Position numbers and translations under genes: made by a program. A stretch of 64,000 nucleotides of DNA from Pseudomonas reinekei (GTDB lineage: Bacteria; Pseudomonadota; Gammaproteobacteria; Pseudomonadales; Pseudomonadaceae). Shown here piece by piece: positions 34,591-43,725 of this stretch (within the stretch, counting starts at the first letter, position 1; every line of letters starts with the position of its first letter). Under the pieces are notes generated by a model. That model was not told the DNA's origin. It did not search any database and saw only the letters and a program-made list of their open reading frames with translations. Location: assembly GCF_001945365.1 (NCBI RefSeq), contig NZ_MSTQ01000013.1:103324-167323 (forward strand). Reading direction: 5' to 3'.

Positions 34591-34993
34591 AACAAGCTCC
34601 TTCTTGGAAACGATGACGACATACAAAAGTAGTGGCCATTACATGGCATAGGCTGGGTAAAATCCACCCCCAGAGGCTTTAGAATGCTCGCCCCGCGTTG
34701 GGGCTCTTAGGTGGTGGGGGCATCGCCAAACATGGATGAGCATAAGCCGCGCCAGGCGGACGATGCCATCTTTCAGGCTTCACGTACTTATGCCGGCCAT
34801 GAGAAGGCTCGCGCTTTCTGGGGCAACGGCACTTGAACAACATCTGCAGTGATGGCGAGCTGAGCGAGTCGGCAACGACGCCCCAGCCTTGGTGAAGAAA
34901 ACTTGCGGGGTTTGCCATAGATTGGGGGATGTCAGAAAGTTCAAGCCCAGAGCATTCCCAGTCAAACGCAGGCTCTGAAGCTTTTAGATGCAG

Positions 34994-35065
<72 letters not shown>

Positions 35066-35066
<1 letters not shown>

Positions 35067-35087
35067 TCAAAGCCTAAGGGCTTTGAC
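35066..35087. other. Perfect 9-bp hairpin at the island edge
   Basis: GTCAAAGCC (35066-35074) and GGCTTTGAC (35079-35087) form a perfect stem with a TAAG loop, directly after the hexanucleotide array and 19 bases before the truncated response-regulator frame. No T-run follows on either strand, so it is not a classical terminator. Confidence 0.6.
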
Positions 35088-35108
35088 ACCAAAAGCCTGT
35101 ATGTCTAG

Positions 35109-35588
35109 AAAATTCTCGATATCAGTATTCCCAAACTTGATGGACTGGAAGTGCTCGCCCGTTTCAACGCCATGAGCACCCCGCTGAAAACATTGGTATT
35201 AACGGCGCAATGCCCGACACTTTTTGGTATTCGCTGCATGCAATCCGGTGCCTCGGGCTATGTGTGCAAACAGGAAGAGCTCAGTGAGTTGGTCAGCGCA
35301 ATAAAAGCCGTGTTGTCGGGTTACAACTATTTTCCGAGCGAAGCGTTGAACCCTGTACGAGGTGATGACGTTCGTTGGGCCGAACTGGAGCTATTCAAAT
35401 CAGTCAACGACCGGGAGTTGATGGTGCTGCAACTTTTTGCACAAGGTCGTACCAACAAGGAAATTGCCAAAGGCATGTTCCTGAGCAACAAGACTGTCAG
35501 CACCTACAAGAAACGCCTGATGCAAAAGCTCAAAGCCAAATCCCTGGTCGAGCTCATCGAAATGGCCAAGCGCAACGCATTGGTGTGA
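35109..35588 (+). pseudogene. Response regulator (BvgA/EvgA type) lacking the start of its receiver domain
   Basis: The frame opens after a TAG at 35106 with KILDISIPKLDGLEVLARF, the phosphoacceptor-Asp region of a NarL/BvgA-type receiver. The rest of the receiver follows (VLTAQ, SGASGYVCKQEELSELVSAI) and then a complete LuxR-type helix-turn-helix (NDRELMVLQLFAQGRTNKEI, LSNKTVSTYKKRLMQKL). The first ~50 residues, including the acidic Asp pair, are missing and no proper start exists before GTG 35151. Its partner kinase follows eight bases later. The loss coincides with the island edge, so the gene was probably cut by island insertion or by a deletion at its border. Confidence 0.8.
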
Positions 35589-35596
35589 GGACGACG

Positions 35597-38500
35597 ATGC
35601 GCAGCCGCCTGACGGACTATCTGATACTGATGATCGCAAGCCTGTGCCTGAGCACTTCATTGTTCGCGGCACCGAGCAGTGAAAACTTCGCCCTGCTGAG
35701 TCGCTCCACGGCCGGGCACCTGGACATCCGCCTCGACGCCGCACAACGGCAATGGCTCAAGGACAAGCGCGAGCTGGTTCTGGGTACATCGGCACCGGAT
35801 TATCCACCCTTCGACCTGACACTCAGTGGTAAGGACTATGAAGGTTTCACTGCCGATTACGCCGGCATCCTCGGCGCTACCATCGGTTTGCCGGTCAGGG
35901 TCCAGCGCTTCGCATCGCGGGGGGCGGCCATCGAAGCGCTGGAGAATGGCGAGGTCGACCTTCTCGGGACAGCCAACGGTTTTGAGGCCCACAACGCGAA
36001 GATCGTCCTTTCCGCGCCCTATGCCGTAGATCAACCGGTGCTGGTGACGCGTGAAGGTGAAACCAGGTCGTTAACCGATGGCCTCGCCGGCATGCGCTTG
36101 AGCATGGTTTATCACTATTTGCCGCTGGAGGAGGTCAAGGCGCTGTACCCGAAGGCCATCATCACCTCCTATCCGTCCTATCAGAATGCGATCAACGCAG
36201 TGGCCTTTGACCAGGCCGATGTGTTTCTTGGCGATACCATTTCCACCCATTACATGATCAACAAGGGCTACCTCAACAACATCCGCATGGCCAACTTCGG
36301 CAAGCACGAAGCCCACGGTTTCAGTTTCGCAGTGAACAAAAAAAATCCACAACTGCTCGGCATCATCAATGCCATGCTGCTGGCGATCCCCATCAGCGTT
36401 CGGGAAAACATCGCCAAACGCTGGAGTGCCGGCAGCGACATTTTACTCACCGATCACCAACTGGAGCTCAGTTACAGTGAGGAACGCTGGCTAGCTCAAC
36501 ACCCCGTGGTACGCGTGGTGGTCAATGAAGCGTTCGCGCCCCTGACGTTTTTCGACAGCGCCGGCAACTTCCGTGGTGTCGCCGCGGATTTACTGGAACT
36601 GATCCGCCTGCGTACCGGCTTGCGCTTCGACATCCAGCGCAGTCGCAGCGACGCCGACATGATCCAGCGAATCAAGAACAACCAGGCTGACCTGATTGCC
36701 GCCCTGCTCCCGAGCGCGCAACGGGACACCCTGCTCCACTTCAGCCGCCCCTATCTGCAAAATTCCTATGTCCTGCTGACGCGCAGGGCAGCGGACAGCC
36801 CGGTCAATCTTGAGCAGCTGCAAGGAAAACGCCTGGCTATCGCCCAAGGCAACCCGCTGATGGCGTATCTGCGCACAGAGTTTCCAAAGATAAAACTCAT
36901 CGAAACCCCGGACACATTCAGCGCCGTAGAAATGCTGGCCGAAGGTTTGGCCGAAGGTGCGGTCAATTCGTTGGTGATTGCCAACTATTTCATTTCTTCT
37001 CGCCTGTTCGAGCACTCGCTGCAGATCAGCACCACCATCGGCACCGAGCAGGCAGCCTTCTCTCTGGCGACCGGTCGGGAGGCCAAGGAACTCAACGACA
37101 TTCTCAACAAAGCATTGCTGAGCATCGCCCCGGAAGAACTGGGCATCATCAACAGTCGCTGGCGGGGCTACTCGGAGTCCACGCAAAACACCTGGCGCAC
37201 CTTGCACCGGCTCTTCTACAACATCGTCATCGGTGCCGGCGTGTTGCTGGTGATTTCCGTGACATGGAACGCTTACATGCGGCGCCAGATCAACCAGCGC
37301 AAGGCGGCCGAGCGAGCGCTGAACGATCAGTTCGAATTCATGCGCTCGCTGGTCAACGGCACGCCTCACCCGATCTATGTGCGCGACCGTCAGGGCTTGC
37401 TGCAAAGCTGCAATGACAGTTACCTGCAAGCCTTCAGCGCAAAACGCGAAGACGTCATTGGTAAAAGCGTGATCCAGGGCACCATGAGCAATGCCTTCGA
37501 AGCCCGGGAGTTTCAGGCCGATTACCGGCGTGTCGTGACCGAAGGCACGCCGCTGATTCTGGACCGGCCGCTGCACATCGGCGGCCGCCGGTTGACGATC
37601 TATCACTGGATTCTTCCGTACCGTGACTCCAGCGGTGAAGTGCAAGGCATCATCGGTGGCTGGATCGACATCAGCGAACGGCGACAACTGTTCGATGATT
37701 TGCGTTGCGCGAAAGAGCGCGCCGATGAAGCCAACCGGGCCAAGAGCACATTCCTGGCCACCATGAGCCACGAGATCCGCACGCCCATGAATGCGGTGAT
37801 CGGCATGCTCGAATTGACCCTCAAGCGTATCGAACACAACCATCCCGATCGGCCGGCAATCGATGTGGCGTACCACTCGGCCAAAGACCTGCTGGAGTTG
37901 ATCGGCGACATACTCGACATTGCGCGCATCGAATCCGGGCATTTGAGCCTGAGCCCTGAACGGGTCAATCCCGAAGAGATCGTGGCGTCGGTGGTGCGAA
38001 TCTTCGACGGACTCGCCCGGCAGAAAGCGCTGGAACTGCTGCTGGAGTTCGACTCGGCTGATCCGACAGTCGACGTTCTGCTGGATCCGCTGCGCTTCAA
38101 ACAGGTGCTGTCCAACCTGGTCAGCAACGCCATCAAATTTACCGAGCAAGGCCAGGTCAGAATTGTTGTCAGCTTGCAACCCGGCACCGAACCCGACCAG
38201 GTGCAGATGATTTTACGGGTTGAAGACAGCGGCATAGGGATCAGTGAAGCCGACCAGCAGCGCCTGTTTGCGCCTTTCGCCCAGGCCGATGCCACCGGGC
38301 AATCAGGCAGAGGGGGGGCCGGGCTGGGCCTGGTGATTAGCCGCAGTCTGTGCGAAATGATGGGCGGTGACCTGCAATTGAGCAGTCAGCCTGGGATCGG
38401 CACTCAAGTGCGAATGACGCTACGCCTGACCACGCTGCCGCGCGAGCCGCAGGTGAGCAAAGCCGAAACGCCGCTCGATACCACCGCCACCCCGCTGCAT

Positions 38501-39238
38501 GTCCTTGTGGTCGACGATCACGCCGCCAATCGATTGCTCATGTGCCAGCAACTGGAGTTTCTGGGCCACCGTTTCCGCGTTGCAGAGGACGGTCAGGCAG
38601 GATTCGAAACGTGGAAAAGCGACAGGTTCGATCTGGTGATCGCCGATTGCAACATGCCGGTCATGAATGGCTACGAACTGGTGCGCGCCATTCGCCGGCA
38701 CGAACAACACATGCAGTTGCCGCCCTGCACCGTGCTGGGCTTTACCGCCAACGCACAGCCGGAAGAAGTGCAACGCTGCAAACAGGCCGGGATGGATGAT
38801 TGCCTGTTCAAACCGCTGACGCTGACCGCGCTGAGCCAATGGGTCAAAGGCCTGGCGCCTGCTCATGTCGTACCCGCCTTCAGCATGCAAGCGTTGCAAC
38901 AGTTCACCGGAGCAAACCCGCTGCTCAATCAGCGATTGCTGGACGAGTTGCTCAACAGCAACCGGCTCGACCGCCAGGCCTTATTGGCGCTGGCCGGGTC
39001 AACGGACCCACAGGCTTTTCTCGACATTGCGCACAAAATCAAAGGGGCCGCGCGAATCGTCCAGGCCAGCAGACTGATCGACAGCTGCGAGGCGCTTGAA
39101 GCATCGTGCAACGACAGATTTCAGCCCGGCATCGTGGCCGAACGTTGCACGGACCTGGATCACGCCATGCTTGAGCTGGACCAGGCATTGCTACGCCATA
39201 TCGACAAAAAGGACCAAGGCAGGATGGCCGGGGCTTAA
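35597..39238 (+). CDS. BvgS/EvgS-type unorthodox hybrid sensor kinase
   Basis: A 1213-residue inner-membrane phosphorelay kinase. A signal anchor is followed by two periplasmic solute-binding (Venus flytrap) domains, the first opening LVLGTSAPDYPPFDLTLSG and the second VVRVVVNEAFAPLTFFDS. A membrane helix lies at ~538-560, then a PAS domain and a HisKA H-box MSHEIRTPMNAVIGM at ~722. The ATPase motifs NAIKFT, DSGIGIS and GAGLGL, a receiver with phospho-Asp in IADCNMPVMNGYE (~1015) and an Hpt domain (AHKIKGAARIV, ~1145) complete it. ATG 35597 has GAGG six bases upstream. Its cognate regulator gene just upstream is truncated, so output may be lost or redirected. Confidence 0.93.
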   Translation: MRSRLTDYLILMIASLCLSTSLFAAPSSENFALLSRSTAGHLDIRLDAAQRQWLKDKRELVLGTSAPDYPPFDLTLSGKDYEGFTADYAGILGATIGLPVRVQRFASRGAAIEALENGEVDLLGTANGFEAHNAKIVLSAPYAVDQPVLVTREGETRSLTDGLAGMRLSMVYHYLPLEEVKALYPKAIITSYPSYQNAINAVAFDQADVFLGDTISTHYMINKGYLNNIRMANFGKHEAHGFSFAVNKKNPQLLGIINAMLLAIPISVRENIAKRWSAGSDILLTDHQLELSYSEERWLAQHPVVRVVVNEAFAPLTFFDSAGNFRGVAADLLELIRLRTGLRFDIQRSRSDADMIQRIKNNQADLIAALLPSAQRDTLLHFSRPYLQNSYVLLTRRAADSPVNLEQLQGKRLAIAQGNPLMAYLRTEFPKIKLIETPDTFSAVEMLAEGLAEGAVNSLVIANYFISSRLFEHSLQISTTIGTEQAAFSLATGREAKELNDILNKALLSIAPEELGIINSRWRGYSESTQNTWRTLHRLFYNIVIGAGVLLVISVTWNAYMRRQINQRKAAERALNDQFEFMRSLVNGTPHPIYVRDRQGLLQSCNDSYLQAFSAKREDVIGKSVIQGTMSNAFEAREFQADYRRVVTEGTPLILDRPLHIGGRRLTIYHWILPYRDSSGEVQGIIGGWIDISERRQLFDDLRCAKERADEANRAKSTFLATMSHEIRTPMNAVIGMLELTLKRIEHNHPDRPAIDVAYHSAKDLLELIGDILDIARIESGHLSLSPERVNPEEIVASVVRIFDGLARQKALELLLEFDSADPTVDVLLDPLRFKQVLSNLVSNAIKFTEQGQVRIVVSLQPGTEPDQVQMILRVEDSGIGISEADQQRLFAPFAQADATGQSGRGGAGLGLVISRSLCEMMGGDLQLSSQPGIGTQVRMTLRLTTLPREPQVSKAETPLDTTATPLHVLVVDDHAANRLLMCQQLEFLGHRFRVAEDGQAGFETWKSDRFDLVIADCNMPVMNGYELVRAIRRHEQHMQLPPCTVLGFTANAQPEEVQRCKQAGMDDCLFKPLTLTALSQWVKGLAPAHVVPAFSMQALQQFTGANPLLNQRLLDELLNSNRLDRQALLALAGSTDPQAFLDIAHKIKGAARIVQASRLIDSCEALEASCNDRFQPGIVAERCTDLDHAMLELDQALLRHIDKKDQGRMAGA

Positions 39239-39286
39239 CTATGCTTGGACGCTGAGCAGTGTGTTAACCCTCATGGAGAAACCTGC

Positions 39287-42232
39287 ATGCCCAACCCACT
39301 GCGCCCGGATCCACGTCGGTTTCCCCTGCACGTGCATATCAGCGTGATGTTCACCTTGCTGCTTTCGCTGACCGGAGTGGTGCTGGGCATTTTCAACTAT
39401 CGACAGACCACACAGATCATCCTGTCGAGCAGCGAGAAGCTTTTCAATCGAATCGAACAGGACGTGCGCCTGGACCTGCACGCGACCTACGAACCGATTC
39501 GTCACTTGCTGAGCCTGCTGGTGCACACGCCTGCGGTCCAGGCGCCAGACCTGGAGCAGCGCCTGGCCTTGCTCCCACCCTTCAGCCAGTCACTCAAGGA
39601 CAATCCCGACCTCGCGTCGCTGTACCTGGGCTACGACAACGGTGACTTTTTCATGGTTCGGCCGTTGCGCACCGAGCCGCTGAAAACCCTGGTCAAAGCG
39701 CCGGACACAGCGGCCTATCAGGTTTGGAGCATCGAGCGTAACGCCAGCGGACAGGTTCATTCCCAGTCTTTGTTTTTCGATCAGAACCTGATGCTGATCA
39801 GTCGCCAAGACCACCCCGGCGATCACTACGATCCGCGAAGCCGCGCCTGGTTTTCCAGCGCCAGTCACGACAACGATCAGATCACCACCGAACCTTACGT
39901 CTTTTTCTCCACCCATAACGTCGGCACCACGCTCGCTCGGCGCAGTGGCGAAAATGTGGTGATGGGCGCCGACCTGACGCTGGTCGCCCTCAGCGCAACC
40001 CTGGCCAAGCACGTGGTGACGCCAGCCACCGAAATCGTGCTGTTCGACGCCCAGGGCAACGCCGTTGCTTATCCCCACAGCAGTCGACTGATCATCGACG
40101 ATCAGTCCGCACGCCTGATCAAGGCTGCAGACCTGAGCCCCAGCCTCGGCGCATTGCTCAAGAACCCGCCGCAAGGCAATCGCCTGAATGCCGCCGGCCG
40201 CGAGTGGATCGTGGCCCGCAGCAGCATGCAGGAAGGCGGTCCCCAAGGTCTGCAACTGGCGATGCTGGTGCCAGAAGATGAATTGCTCGTCGACGCCTAC
40301 CGTATGCGCTGGCAGGGCGCACTGATAACCCTGGCAACCTTGTTGCTGTGCCTGCCGCTGGGCTGGCTGACGTCGAGAATCCTGGTCAAACCGCTACGTG
40401 CATTGGTGCAGGAAGCCGATGCGATACGCAGCTTCGATTTCAACTTTCCGCTGTCCCGCCGATCACCGGTGCTAGAGGTCGACCAACTGAGCGTGTCGAT
40501 GGCGCGCATGAAAGACACCCTGGCGAGCTTCTTCCAGATCACCGACAGCCTGAGCGCCGAGACCCGCTTCGCGCCGTTGCTGGAGCGAGTGTTGTTTGAA
40601 ACGGTAAAAATCGGCCAGGCCCAGGCGGGCCTGATTTACCTGCGCGAGGGTGACGGTGACCGCATGGAGCCCCATGGCCTGGTCATTCACGATGTCGCCC
40701 AGCCCCTGTCGTCCTTCGACATCCAGGCGCACTCGCTACAGGATGCACAGAGCCCCGCGTGGTTGCAGCAGTTAACAGGCGCCGACAATGTGGTGATCAA
40801 TCTCGGTTTCGAACAGGCAGGTGATTTGCAGAAAGTACTGCTCGCGATGGCCTGCCCGCGAGTGCACCTGATCGGCATCCGCCTGCACAATCGTCATAAC
40901 GAAACCGTGGGCCTGTTGGTGTTTTTGCTGGCCGATAGCGGCGATCGCCGTGATCTGGAAAAACTCCGCCCGGATCGCATCGCATTTTTGCAGGCGGTAT
41001 CCGGCGCGGCCGCGGTGAGTATCGAGAGTCAGCGTCTGCAAGCCAAGCAGAAACAATTGCTGGACGCGTTCATCAAACTGCTGGCTGGCGCGATTGATGC
41101 GAAGAGTCCCTATACCGGAGGCCATTGCCAGCGCGTGCCAGCGTTGACGCTGATGCTCGCCCAGGCTGCTGCCGCCAGTCAGGATCCGGATTTCGTCGGT
41201 TACCAACCCACGGACGATGAATGGGAGGCGTTGCACATCGCTGCCTGGCTGCACGATTGCGGCAAGATCACCACCCCCGAATACGTCGTCGACAAAGCCA
41301 CGAAACTGGAAACGCTGAACGACCGCATCCACGAGATCCGCACCCGCGTCGAAGTGCTCAAGCGCGACGTCTGGATCAGTTACTGGCAAGGCATTGCCCA
41401 GGGTGGCGACGAGCAACAGCTGGCGCCACGGCGTGATACCGCACTGGCGCAACTCGATGAAGACTTTGCGTTCATCGCTCGCTGCAATCTCGGTGGCGAA
41501 GCCATGGCCGAAGCCGATCTGCAACGCCTGCGCAGTATTGGTCAGCGCACCTGGACACGAACCCTGGATGACCGGCTGGGCGTTTCATGGGAAGAGAATC
41601 GACGTCAGGCCCGCACCCCGGCGGCGACGTTGCCAGTCATTGAATCGCTGCTGGCCGACAAACCCGAGCACCTGTTCGAGCGCCCCGCCGCAGAACTCAT
41701 CGCACCAGACAACCCCTGGGGCTTCAAGCTCGATGTGCCGCCCTACAAGTACAACCGCGGCGAACTCTACAACCTGAGCATTAGCCGCGGCACCCTGACG
41801 AACGAGGAGCGCTACATCATCAATCATCACATGGTGCAGACGATCCTGATGCTCAACCACCTGCCCTTCCCCGAACACCTGCGCAACGTCCCGGAAATTG
41901 CCGGTGGTCATCACGAAAAAATGGATGGCACCGGTTACCCGAAACGGCTGAAACGCGAGGAGATGAGCCTGCCGGCGCGGATGATGGCGATTGCCGATAT
42001 TTTCGAAGCACTGACCGCCGCCGACCGCCCCTACAAGAAAGCCAAATCCTTGAGCGAAGCACTGGGCATCATGGCCTTCATGTGCCGGGACGCCCACATA
42101 GACCCGCAGCTGTTCCGACTATTCATCAACGCGCGCATCTATCTGCTCTACGCCGAGCGCTATCTCGATCCGCAACAAATCGATGCGGTGGACCCGTCGG
42201 GCCTGCTGATCAAGGCAGGCCTCAAGGCATGA
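39287..42232 (+). CDS. dCACHE-HAMP-HD-GYP cyclic-di-GMP phosphodiesterase
   Basis: A 981-residue membrane protein, starting at ATG 39287 (GGAGAA six bases upstream). There is an N-terminal helix (~15-35), a periplasmic dCACHE-like sensor with PRSRAWFSSA, a second helix (~343-366), a HAMP, a GAF-like region and a C-terminal HD-GYP domain. The metal-site HDCGK (~655) and the signature HHEKMDGTGYP (~875) are both present, so it should degrade c-di-GMP. They are ~220 residues apart, far more than usual, because of an inserted helical segment. It lies 48 bp after the hybrid kinase and may share its transcript. Confidence 0.9.
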   Translation: MPNPLRPDPRRFPLHVHISVMFTLLLSLTGVVLGIFNYRQTTQIILSSSEKLFNRIEQDVRLDLHATYEPIRHLLSLLVHTPAVQAPDLEQRLALLPPFSQSLKDNPDLASLYLGYDNGDFFMVRPLRTEPLKTLVKAPDTAAYQVWSIERNASGQVHSQSLFFDQNLMLISRQDHPGDHYDPRSRAWFSSASHDNDQITTEPYVFFSTHNVGTTLARRSGENVVMGADLTLVALSATLAKHVVTPATEIVLFDAQGNAVAYPHSSRLIIDDQSARLIKAADLSPSLGALLKNPPQGNRLNAAGREWIVARSSMQEGGPQGLQLAMLVPEDELLVDAYRMRWQGALITLATLLLCLPLGWLTSRILVKPLRALVQEADAIRSFDFNFPLSRRSPVLEVDQLSVSMARMKDTLASFFQITDSLSAETRFAPLLERVLFETVKIGQAQAGLIYLREGDGDRMEPHGLVIHDVAQPLSSFDIQAHSLQDAQSPAWLQQLTGADNVVINLGFEQAGDLQKVLLAMACPRVHLIGIRLHNRHNETVGLLVFLLADSGDRRDLEKLRPDRIAFLQAVSGAAAVSIESQRLQAKQKQLLDAFIKLLAGAIDAKSPYTGGHCQRVPALTLMLAQAAAASQDPDFVGYQPTDDEWEALHIAAWLHDCGKITTPEYVVDKATKLETLNDRIHEIRTRVEVLKRDVWISYWQGIAQGGDEQQLAPRRDTALAQLDEDFAFIARCNLGGEAMAEADLQRLRSIGQRTWTRTLDDRLGVSWEENRRQARTPAATLPVIESLLADKPEHLFERPAAELIAPDNPWGFKLDVPPYKYNRGELYNLSISRGTLTNEERYIINHHMVQTILMLNHLPFPEHLRNVPEIAGGHHEKMDGTGYPKRLKREEMSLPARMMAIADIFEALTAADRPYKKAKSLSEALGIMAFMCRDAHIDPQLFRLFINARIYLLYAERYLDPQQIDAVDPSGLLIKAGLKA

Positions 42233-42715
42233 TCAGCAATCGGTCAGGTGCAGGAAAATAGCGGCCAGTTGCTCGATTCCGGCCTGATCCTGTGCAGTGA
42301 ATCGCGCCAGCTTCGGGCTGTCGAGATCAAGCACGCCGATCAGTCGGCCATCCTTGACCAGGGGCACCACCAGTTCACTGTTTGACGCACTGTCACAGGC
42401 GATATGCCCGGGGAATGCATGCACGTCTTCGACCCGTTGCGTCTGCAAGGTCGCCGCCGCCGTTCCGCATACCCCACGGCCGAACGGGATGCGCACACAG
42501 GCGATCTGCCCCTGGAACGGCCCCAGGACCAGTTCCTCGTTGCGATTGAGGTAAAAACCAGCCCAGTTCAGGTCGTCGAGCTGATTAAACAGGAACGCCG
42601 AAAATTGCGCGGCGTTGGCGATGAAATCCCGCTCGTCCGCCAGCAGCGATTCCAGCTGCGCGTGCAGCATGCCGTAGCCTTCGAGGCCCTGGCCGCTTTT
42701 TTGTAAATCGATCAT
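42233..42715 (-). CDS. msrC: Free methionine-(R)-sulfoxide reductase (GAF domain)
   Basis: A 160-residue single-GAF protein that reduces free Met-R-sulfoxide. The family cysteines are visible in RGVCGTAA and HIACDSASNSELVVPL, and GVLDLDSP closes the fold. ATG 42715 overlaps the stop of the upstream DUF815 ATPase gene, so the two are coupled. It is convergent with the HD-GYP gene, whose stop directly abuts it. Confidence 0.92.
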   Translation of the reverse strand: MIDLQKSGQGLEGYGMLHAQLESLLADERDFIANAAQFSAFLFNQLDDLNWAGFYLNRNEELVLGPFQGQIACVRIPFGRGVCGTAAATLQTQRVEDVHAFPGHIACDSASNSELVVPLVKDGRLIGVLDLDSPKLARFTAQDQAGIEQLAAIFLHLTDC

Positions 42716-43602
42716 GCATTGTGCTCCAACAGTTTGAGCCCGACCCAATAGCGGGCAAATTGATACGCGCAACGTCCATTGCGATTGCCGCGCCCTGTGG
42801 CCCAGCGCACCGCGAGGATGTCCAGTTCCTCGTCCCGTTGCCACTTGAGGCCGGCCTTGTCAGCCAGTTGGCCGATCCAGTGCTCGACGACGTTGAGATA
42901 GTGTTCCTGGGTGAACGGGTAAAACGACAGCCACAGCCCGAAGCGGTCCGACAGCGCGATCTTGTCCTCCACCGCTTCGCTGGGGTGCAGTTCGCCGTCG
43001 ACGCGTTTCCAGTTTTCGTTGTCGCTTTCTTTCTCCGGCACCAGGTGGCGACGGTTCGAAGTGGCGTACAACAAAACGTTGTCCGGCGCTTGTTCCAGCG
43101 AACCGTCGAGCACGCTCTTGAGCACGCGGTAATCGCCCTCGCCCGACTCGAACGACAAGTCATCGCAGAACAACACAAAACGTTGTGGCAATTTGGCGAT
43201 CTGTTCGACCACTCTCGGCAAGTCGGCCAGGTGATCGCGCTCGATCTCGATCAGGCGCAATCCGCCCTGGGCATGTTCGGCCAGCAAGGCACGGACCAGC
43301 GACGACTTGCCGGTACCGCGCGAACCCCAGAGCAAGGCATGGTTGGCTGGCATGCCATCGAGGAACTGCCGGGTGTTGCGACCCAGCTGTTCCAATTGCC
43401 GGTCAACCCCGATCAGGTCGGACAGGCGCATGTCGAGGCTGACTTCCAGCGGCAACAGGAACCCGCTACGTCCCTCGCGCTGCCAGCGCGCGGCCAGGCA
43501 ATGGCTCCAGTCAATGGCTGACCGGGCTGCAGGCAGCAACGGTTCGATTCGAGCCAGAACGGCATCGGCGCGTTCAAGAAAAGCATTCAATCGGGAGTCC
43601 AC
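42712..43602 (-). CDS. DUF815-family AAA-type ATPase
   Basis: A 296-residue cytosolic ATPase beginning at a GTG. Walker A is GSRGTGKSS (residues ~95-103), Walker B is VLFCDDLSF (~143-151), and LLYATSNRRHLVPE is the sensor-1 region. DUF815 proteins are widespread in Proteobacteria, but their clients are unknown to me. The gene is divergent from sagS and overlaps the reductase gene downstream. Confidence 0.9.
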   Translation of the reverse strand: MDSRLNAFLERADAVLARIEPLLPAARSAIDWSHCLAARWQREGRSGFLLPLEVSLDMRLSDLIGVDRQLEQLGRNTRQFLDGMPANHALLWGSRGTGKSSLVRALLAEHAQGGLRLIEIERDHLADLPRVVEQIAKLPQRFVLFCDDLSFESGEGDYRVLKSVLDGSLEQAPDNVLLYATSNRRHLVPEKESDNENWKRVDGELHPSEAVEDKIALSDRFGLWLSFYPFTQEHYLNVVEHWIGQLADKAGLKWQRDEELDILAVRWATGRGNRNGRCAYQFARYWVGLKLLEHNA

Positions 43603-43725
43603 GTCTTATCCTCGGGCACGTACACGGTAATGATGGCGATAGAGCAATGAAACATAGCGTTCGATCAGCGACTCCCATCCTGTACAAGGGCTCGCGAGAA
43701 CGTCGGTATACAGGCATGATCGACT

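Noticed and set aside
36590..38179. 529-codon minus-strand open frame opposite the hybrid kinase
   Set aside because: Its Gln/His/Val-rich composition is the usual antisense shadow, with no domain or ribosome site.
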